DNA from: Taxillus chinensis
Taxonomy: Eukaryota > Streptophyta > Magnoliopsida > Santalales > Loranthaceae
DNA: 64,000 bases
Reading direction: 5' to 3'
Assembly (NCBI GenBank): GCA_023512835.1
Contig: CM042092.1
Span: forward strand, 41,434,258 to 41,498,257
The number at the start of each line of letters is the position of its first letter. Position 1 is the first letter of the stretch. This document shows positions 57,160-64,000 of the stretch, piece by piece. Both the position numbers and the translations under genes were made by a program. The notes under the pieces were generated by a model. The model saw only the letters and a program-made list of their open reading frames with translations. It was not told the origin of the DNA and did not search any database.

Positions 57160-58070
57160 TAGCCCAAGAAGCTATTTAACCCAAGATGTCACTTTCGTAG
57201 CCCCAGAAGCTATCTGGCCCAAGAAGCCACCTTCGTAGCCCAAGAAGCTATCCGGACCAAGAAGCCACCCTCGTAGCCTAAGAAGCTATCCGGCCCAAGA
57301 AGCCACCTTCGTAGCCCAAGAAGCAATCTGGCCTAAGAAGCCACCTTCATAGCCCAAGAAACTATCCGGCCCAAGAAGTCACCCTCATAGCCCAACAAGC
57401 TATTTGGCCAAAGAAGCCACCCTCAAAGCCCCATAAGCTATTCGGCCCAAGAAGCCACTCTTATAGCCCTAGAAGCTATTCGGTTCAAGAAGCCACCCTT
57501 ATAGCCCAAGAAGCTATTCAGCCCAAGAAGCCACCCTCAAGCCCAAGAAGCTAATCGACCCAAGATGTTGTATTTAACTCAAGATGTCACTTTTGTAGCC
57601 CAAGAAGCTACTCGGCCCAAGAAGCCACTCTCATTGCCTGAAAGCTATTCGACCCAAGATGTCGTATTTGGTCCAAGAGGCCATACCTCCAGCCCTAGAA
57701 GCTGTTCGACCCAAGATGTCATATTTGACCCAAGATGTCACTTATTTTTGACCCAAGATGTCGTATCTAGCCCAAGAAGCTATTCGGACCAAGAAGCCAA
57801 TATCAATCAATCCAAGAGATTGTTATGCATGGCTATATAGGTTGTGCTCATCCGTTGACTTTAAAAGCCATCCCTCTAGCCCAAGAGCTATCTGACCCAA
57901 GATGTCATTCAACCGACCCAAGATGTCGTCACAACCTAAGATGTTGTTTTTCTTCCCACAGCTCTAGAAGCTGACTATTTTGACACAAGATGTCATTTTA
58001 CCACCATGACCATAGATGTCACTTTCGTTTTGGACTTAGAATCCATCCCCCTAAACCAAAGATGTCACAG
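57160..58070 (+). repeat. Tandem-repeat array in a Tat-like 3' UTR
   Basis: Units of about 38 bp, each made of two similar halves (TAGCCCAAGAAGCTATCCGG and CCCAAGAAGCCACCCTCG), repeat from 57160. They turn into a CCCAAGATGTCGTATT variant from about 57560. A polypurine-like CAAAGAGGGGTAGC and an LTR follow at 58197, so the array lies in the 3' untranslated region. The ORF across it is an effect of periodicity. Confidence 0.75.
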
Positions 58071-58196
58071 CAATGCCAAGCTCCAAGGAATCAACTCTTA
58101 TGGGAAAAAAGACCAAGGAGATCTAACCATTCAAAATGGGTAGTTGGTTATCTTTGTACATCATTTGTATACAAACAATGCACAAAGAGGGGTAGC
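58071..58196 (+). other. Tat-like 3' UTR end and polypurine tract
   Basis: Non-coding; it ends in ACAAAGAGGGGTAGC before the LTR start TGTTGAACCCC, consistent with plus-strand priming. Confidence 0.65.
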
Positions 58197-60612
58197 TGTT
58201 GAACCCCATTTTGATCGGATTAGATTGTAACCGTACTCGGAAAAACGATCACATGATAAAGGACCACTTTGGGAGACCTTTAAATGCCCCAAGGCGAGCA
58301 CTAAGTGATAGAGGATCAAATTTGGAAAACAACGCACTCAACCAAGCATAATTCTGAGCTAAAATGAAGAAGTTATAACTAAAAGTCAAACCCGAACATC
58401 ATGGTCAAATCCGAACATTGTAGTCAAATCCTGACTTTAATGATCCGGAACAGGCTTTAGCTCCTTATACTGCAGCATCAGTAATCCAAAAAAAGGCTCT
58501 AGTGATGTGGAGTAAGGAATCCAAGTCTCCACTAGCATGGCATAAGGGATCCGAGCCAACCCTTAACACGGAGTAAGGACTCACTAATGCAGAGTAAGGA
58601 ATCCAAGTCTCCATTAACATGGAATAAGGGATCCAAGCCATCCCTTAACATGGAGAAAGGACTCACTGATGCGGAGTAAGGAATCCAAGTCTTCACTAAC
58701 ACGGAATAAGGGATCCGAGCCATCCCTTGACATGGAGTAAGGACCCACTGATGCGGAGTAAGGAATCCAAGTCTGCATTAACATGGAATAAGGGATCCGA
58801 GCCATCCCTTAACACGGAGTAAGGACTCGCTGATGCGGAGTAAGGAATTCATGTCTCTATCAACACAGAATAAGGGATCCGAGCCATCCCTTAACACGGA
58901 GTAAAGACTCACTGATGCGGAGTAAGGAATCCAAGTCTCCATTAGCATGGCATAAAGGATCCGAGCCTCCCTTAACACGGAGTAAGGACTCACTAATGCA
59001 GAGTAAGGAATCCGAGTCTCCATTAGCACGTCATAAGGGATCCGAGCCATCCGTTAACACGGAGTAAGGAATCTGAGCCTTACAGTAGTACGAACTAAGG
59101 AATGCAGAACTTCCATGATGCGATCCAAGACTTCAGTAGGCTTCCATGGTCTGAATTAAGCCTTTGATCATCCGGATTAGCCCTCTAAAGCCTCGGAATT
59201 ACCAACAAAAACCAAAATTTGCCCATCTAACTCTCACTAATGCCTCGAAAATCGAATTAGCCCTACTAAGATAGGAATTGACGGTTGACCAATCATTAAA
59301 CATGAACTCCTCAGGACATTACAATTGACCCTGGGGACTATACTGCCATTAAAATTAAAGGCACTAATGCATCCGAAAATGCTTTCAGCCTTTGCCCACC
59401 AATGCATCTAGATACAATAGGAGATTTAAATAATTCCAAGAAAATTATTTATTTATTTTCAGACACGGGAACAGGGAGCCATAATGAGGTCTCGGGACAT
59501 CCATTTGACTTATTGGAAATATAATAATGCAATTAATGCCTAGCCAACGGATACTCCTCGGGATCCCTATAAATAGACTGTCTTAAGAGACAAAAGGAGG
59601 AGGGGGGAGGATATCAGAAGAGGCAGGAGGCATCATTTTTTATCAGAAAGAAAGAGAGCTTGCTGGGAGGCATCAATTATCAAGTATCAGAAGAGGCATC
59701 ATTTTTGTCACACAAAAAAAAGAGAGCTTGCTGGACATATCAGAGAGGAATTATTAGAAGAGAGAGATACTTATTTTCTAAGGAAAAAGGTATCCAAAAT
59801 TGCTCTTGTCTTCAAGCAGCTAAAGGGGACGTTTCAAACCAAGGAGGAAGCATACTGATATTGTGGAGACTGAAGGCTAAAGCAAGGAAGGGAAGCTGCA
59901 TTTTTCTTTTTAACCTTTGTGTTTTTAGGGAAACTTTTTGAAGAAGGATTTCCAAGCTTGGTCATAAAACCACCCAAGTTCTTTCCTTTAATTTCTTCAT
60001 ATTTAAACTATTAAAACTTCTTTTCTTAAATGTTTTGAAGTGAAAAGGTTTCCCTTTTAACTCGCATTCCTTTTTTCTTCAAAAATAAAAAAGGACAATC
60101 AAAAAGAACACATTTTCTAGAAAAATTAAAATATGGCCTGGGCGGTTATAACGGTTGAGCCCGAGATGCTCATATCTTAGTCTGTCTTGGCCAATATCAA
60201 TTGTGGCAGTATTTTTATATTGGAATTCGGATTGCTTTTGTTTTCTTTTCTAAAAAAGGAAAATTACTTTTATTTTCTTATAAAATACAATACTGTCACA
60301 TGGGACTTGATCCCACATTCTTTTTCTAAAATTAGAATGTACCCTTTTATCTGCTTTAAAATCTTTTTTTTGTTGTTTTAAGGTTTAGATCCTTAAAACT
60401 CCATTTTCCCGAAAGTTAAAAATATAAAAAAATAACTTCTTTTTGAATAATGCAAGCAAACACCCATAGAACAAGACTAGGTGCCAATTGTGAGCGTTGT
60501 CAGGGTGTAAGAGTTTTTCTTCTTTCCCCACATGTAACCGACTCCCGAACCTAATTCTCTAGAACCGTAGAGCTTTCTTTTCTAGGTGTCCAATCACACC
60601 TCTAATTTGTTT
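58197..60612 (+). repeat. Tat-like gypsy LTR (copy 2)
   Basis: The LTR begins TGTTGAACCCCATTTT like the one at 34856. An 82-bp repeat array lies inside, and CCTATAAATAG at about 59567 is a TATA box followed by a purine-rich stretch. Shared 3' text runs through AGACTAGGTGCCAATTGTG (about 60474) and TAACCGACTCCCGAACCTA (about 60535). The 3' end is taken to be just before the primer-like TGGAGACTCTGTG. The region 59100-59560 and 59640-60460 holds no genes. Confidence 0.65.
58504..59075 (+). repeat. 82-bp tandem repeat, seven copies
   Basis: Units start at 58504, 58586, 58668, 58750, 58832, 58914 and 58994. Each contains GATGCGGAGTAAGGAATCC, ACGGAATAAGGGATCCGAGC and AACACGGAGTAAGGACTCAC. The same CGGAGTAAGGA core occurs in the copia LTRs. 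Confidence 0.92.
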
Positions 60613-60630
60613 GGTGGAGACTCTGTGTTT
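60613..60630 (+). other. Tat-like primer-binding site (degenerate)
   Basis: TTGGTGGAGACTCTGTG matches the inverted TTGGTGGCGACTCTGTG at about 37157 but for one base. The form resembles the tRNA-Arg-type site of Tat/Ogre elements, recalled from memory, so the lineage is tentative. About 150 bp of leader follow before Tekay sequence takes over. Confidence 0.45.
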
Positions 60631-60779
60631 TTCTTTTCTTTAATGGTTTGTACGAGCCTTGTGCAGGGATGACTCTAGGATCAACGGAATGAACTAGCAT
60701 GGAGTCCTTTCACAAAAGCCAGTAACGAACCCGTTCAAAAACGGGTGATGACATCCAGCACGAGGAGTGATGCCCGTTT

Positions 60780-61400
60780 TCGGGCACCAGCTCATCAATG
60801 GCAGGCTAGTCAAGCGAGATCCAGCCAGTCCCGACCGCTGGGGAGGCCGGAGTGACAGCAGACTAATGCTGGAGGCAGTCAAGGCAGGAACCGTCCAGGG
60901 AGTGAGCCAACCAGTGGCACGGGCTAGGGGAGGGTGGGGTAGGACCATCTGTTCTTTTTGATACGGGTGCATCCTGTTCTTTTGTTACTGAGCTTCTGAT
61001 CGATGGATTGGGATTAGTATGTGTTGAGGCAGAGAGACCCCTACTTGTTGAGTCTCCGGTGGGAGGTATGATTGAGGTAAGGTGAGTTTGTCGTGACTGT
61101 GTGATAGCCATAGGGGATGTGGAGCTTAGCTTTGATTTGCATTTGATGCCCTTGAGGACATCTGACTTAATCCTGGGTATGGATTGGCTCATGGCTTTCC
61201 AGGACAAGATAGATTGTTATCAGCGACATGTATCATTCACCTCACCTGCGAGTATTTCTTGTACCCTACTGGGGGAGTGGGATTGTGAGGTAAGTCGAGC
61301 TGGGCCAGTGATGGACCAGTGGGGTGCCATTACTCACAGGTTGGCAGCCCTAACCTTTGGGGAGGAAGGGAAAGTGGGAAAGAAGGGGTGGCCAACGGTT
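60780..61400 (+). pseudogene. Tekay gag tail and aspartic protease (third copy)
   Basis: The element enters at about 60780 in gag-linker text. The protease active site VLFDTGASCSF starts at 60951 and is intact here, unlike in the other two copies. A TGA at 61083-61085 interrupts the same frame. After it come [39 protein letters not shown] and RHVSFTSP. The frame continues open into RT. Confidence 0.82.
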
Positions 61401-62330
61401 GTTGACCAGTTTGAGGATGTCTTTCCTGAGGAGCTGAGGAGCTTACCACCTAAGAAGAGTGTGGAGTTCACTATTGAGTTACTATCGGGGACTAGTCCGA
61501 TTTCCCAAGTGGCTTATCGTATGGGACCAGCTATGTTAAGGGAGCTTCAGAGGCAAATAGAGGAGTTAGTGAACCAGGGCTATATCAGGCTGAGTACCTC
61601 ACCCTGGGGTGTTCCGGTGCTCTTTGCAAAGAAGGCGGATGGCACACTTCATCTTTGCATTGACTATAAAAAGTTAAATTCGGTGATTATAAATAACAAG
61701 TTTCCATTGCCTCAGATAGATGACTTGTTTGACCAATTGAGTGGGGCCCAGTGGTTTTCCAAGATAAATTTGCGGTTGGGGTACCACCAGTTGAGAGTTA
61801 GAGATGAGGACATCCCTAAGACTGCTTTTTGGTGCAAGTATGGGCACTATGAGTGGGTAGTAATGCCTTTTGGGATCACTACTGCACCAGCAGTGTTCAT
61901 GCATATGATGAATCAGATTTTTGCTCTATACTTGGATTCTTTTGTGGTGGTGCTTATTGATAATATTTTGGTGTATTCCAAGACTGAAAGGGAGCATGTG
62001 GAACATTTGGTAATAGTGTTACAAACCGTGAGGGACTAACAGTTGTATGCTAAGTTTAGCAAATGTGAGTTTTGGATGCAGGAGGTTCATTTTCTTAGCC
62101 ATGTAGTGTTGGCTGGGGATGTTAAGGTGGACCCAGCTAAGATTGAGGCTGTGTCATCGTGGGAGAGGCCAACCAATGTTTTCGAGATTCATAGTTTTCT
62201 TGGCTTCGTGGGGTATTGTTGAGGGTTTCTCCCGTTTTGCAGCTCTTATGACGACATTGACCCGAAAGGGCGTGAAGTTTGAGTGGACGTGTGTCAGCAA
62301 GCGTTTGAGGCTCTCAAAACCCATTTAACC
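61401..62330 (+). pseudogene. pol: Tekay reverse transcriptase (third copy, mutated YIDD)
   Basis: It is open to 62039: [88 protein letters not shown], then [12 protein letters not shown]. The usual IDD is IDN, since the second Asp is AAT at 61962-61964. After a stop at 62037 come [18 protein letters not shown] and [16 protein letters not shown] text with more breaks. Loss of the Asp would stop polymerase activity. Confidence 0.86.
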
Positions 62331-62760
62331 ATTGCACTTGTGTTGAAGTTACTAGGGAGGACATCTCATATGAGGTGTATTGTGATACGTCTAGGATTGG
62401 TTTGGGGTGTGTGCTTATGCAGGAGCACAGTGTGGTAGCTTATGGGTCGAGGCAGTTAAAACCACATGAGCAGAATTATCCTGCCCATGATCTTGAGCAG
62501 GCAGCTATCATCTTTGCTTTGAAGAGTTGGTAGCATTACCTTTTGGGGGAGAAATTTGTGGTGTTCTCAGATCACAAGAGCCTTCAGTACATATTTACTC
62601 AGAGGGACTTGAATTTGAGGCAGAGGAGGTGGGTGGAGTATTTACAGACCTTTGACTTTACTCTTGCCTATACCCCAGGCGAGGGCAATGTCATGGCTGA
62701 TGCGTTGAGCAGGAAAAGGTAAGCTGAGGTGGCAGTCAGAGAGTGGAAGCTGATGGAGCA
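62331..62760 (+). pseudogene. pol: Tekay RNase H (third copy)
   Basis: The motifs are in broken frames: [21 protein letters not shown] text (about 62377-62425), [20 protein letters not shown] (about 62440-62498), [19 protein letters not shown] (about 62532-62590) and YTPGEGNVMADALSRKR (about 62670-62720). Stops at 62531 and others inactivate it. Confidence 0.8.
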
Positions 62761-64000
62761 GTTGGTGATGTTGTAGTTGGAGCCTATTGCTCGTGATGGT
62801 GGGACAGTCCTGAGTCCTATTGTTGTTGTGCCTGTGTTGTACCAGCGAGTCCGAGAGGGGTAGTTGGGTGATATTAGGTGTGAGGTTCTCCGTGCCCGTA
62901 TTGAGGCTAGCGAGCTATTTGGGAATTGGATTGAGGGTCCTGAGCATGAGTTGACATTTCAAGGACGATTGGTAGTGGCTTCCTCCCTCTGGGATGAGGT
63001 GATGGGGAATTTCCATCAGTCTAGAGTTGCTGTGCATCTAGGGGGTATAAAGATGTACTATGCACTTCGGGGACATTTTTGGTGGCCTGGGATGAAACGT
63101 GATGTGATTATATTTGTTTCGAGGTGACTCACTTGTCTACAGGTGAAAGCTGAACATCAACGGCTAGCGGGTATGTTACAGTCGTTGCCAGTAGCAAAAT
63201 GGAAGTGAGACCACATAGCGATGGATTTTGTGACTGGCCTCCCACCCACCATTGGGAGGAAAGACATGATATGAGTGATTGTGGATCGGCTAACAAAGTC
63301 AGCCCATTTTCTTGTCGTTTGAGTGAGGGATTCCATTGGGGTGTTGAGTCAGCTTTATGTGAACGAGATTATGAGATTGCATGGGGTACCATCGTCAATT
63401 GTGTCTGATAGAGATTTGAGGTTCACCTCCCGTTTTTGGGTAGGTTTGCAAGAGGCTATGGGGACAAAGCTTAGCATGAGTACTGCTTTTCACCCTGTAA
63501 CTGATGGTCAGATAGAGAGGACAAATCAGATATCAGAGGACATGTTGTAGGCCTATGTGCTAGATTTTGGGGGTTCGTAGGCAACTCACCTTCCTTTGGT
63601 GGAGTTTTCTTACAACAATAGTTATCAGGCATCCATTTGGATGACTCCTTTTGAGGCATTGTATGGCAGACCATGTCGGTCACCTTTGCATCGGACTGAG
63701 GTGGGGGAGGCAGCTCTTTTGGGACCACAGTTGATTCAAGAAGCTACCGAAAATGTCAACTTGATTCGTCAGTGCTTGTTGTTGGCTCAGAGTCGACAGA
63801 AATCTTATGCAGATCAGCGGCGACGACCTTTGGAGTTTTCTATGGGAGATTATGTGTTTCTCTGTGTTTCTCCACGTTGTGGACATCACCGATTTGGGAG
63901 AGGTTCCAAGCTATCTCCGCAGTTTATTGGTCCATTTGAGGTTATGGCTCGTATGGGGCTCGTGGCCCACCGATTAGCATTGCCACCGCAGTTGATTCGG
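62761..64000 (+). pseudogene. pol: Tekay integrase (third copy, truncated by window end)
   Basis: The zinc-binding part is FHQSRVAVHLGGIKMYYALRG ... with CLQVKAEHQ after a stop. The core has MDFVTGLPPTIGRKDM with a following [17 protein letters not shown] with the second Asp, and [15 protein letters not shown] with the catalytic Glu, followed by TAG. Then come TPFEALYGRPCRSPL and the GPFEVMARMG and HRLALPPQL text that leads to the chromodomain-like end, which lies beyond the window. Many substitutions and stops suggest it is older than the 42350-51731 copy. Confidence 0.86.

Noticed and set aside
57565..57840. 91-residue ORF with STQDV repeats
   Set aside because: A product of the tandem array in a 3' UTR.
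58532..59050. Minus-strand ORFs with SLLRISESLL repeats
   Set aside because: Translation of the 82-bp LTR repeat; frames are open because of the period and carry no known domain.
58504..59075. Regularly spaced repeats, considered as a CRISPR array
   Set aside because: Units are contiguous with no unique spacers, in a plant LTR.

Overview
The window is a block of nested plant transposable elements with no recognisable host gene. Paired LTRs, plant-type primer binding sites (tRNA-Asp-like for Athila, initiator tRNA-Met-like for Tekay and copia), Ty3/gypsy and Ty1/copia gag-pol domains, MITEs, and TATA-box LTR promoters with ACGT-core palindromes all point to a flowering plant, probably a eudicot with a repeat-rich genome. 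I cannot name the species. Two N gaps (1-111; 37932-38431) interrupt the sequence. Almost every coding region is broken. Many breaks are one-base indels in homopolymers, so some may be sequencing or assembly errors.

Layout. (1) 112-21007 is an Athila-type gypsy cluster. A tandem derivative (3' UTR, LTR, Ulp1-like ORF, 3' UTR, LTR) is followed by an inverted LTR. A complete 13.4-kb Athila (6526-19946, target duplication CACAC) is inserted into that inverted LTR. It carries gag, protease, RT, RNase H and integrase, then an extra 3' gene ending in a Ulp1/C48-like protease domain. (2) 21008-22673 is a Tekay-type LTR. (3) 22674-29805 is the 3' half of a copia element: RNase H, a long extra gene that also ends in a Ulp1-like domain, and an LTR; a solo LTR interrupts it. 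(4) 29806-32432 is an inverted copia 5' half (gag, PBS, LTR). (5) 32433-37249 holds copia gag and LTR fragments, a Harbinger-like MITE, a Tat-like LTR with a hAT-like MITE, and an inverted leader. (6) 37250-41427 has Tekay LTR pieces around the second gap and a forward gag-PR-RT fragment. (7) 41428-56047 is a second copy of the copia 3' region, with a nearly complete minus-strand Tekay element (42350-51731) inserted in it. This copia copy has the best-preserved Ulp1-like domain. (8) 56048-60630 holds an LTR fragment, a 3' UTR tandem-repeat array and a Tat-like LTR with seven 82-bp repeats. (9) 60780-64000 is a third Tekay pol, cut by the window end.

The point of most interest is that two unrelated retroelement superfamilies, Athila (gypsy) and a Sirevirus-like copia, each carry a 3' accessory gene of the same architecture: an N-terminal domain with an FY...V...ITP...NLP pattern, a Pro/Ala-rich and coiled-coil linker, and a C-terminal Ulp1-like cysteine protease with visible His, Asp, Gln and Cys. 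Each gene start has a TATA-like box about 105-135 bp upstream. A second theme is that LTRs of different families share regulatory modules: paired CACGTG boxes, an ACGT-core palindrome, TATA, and a GA tract.
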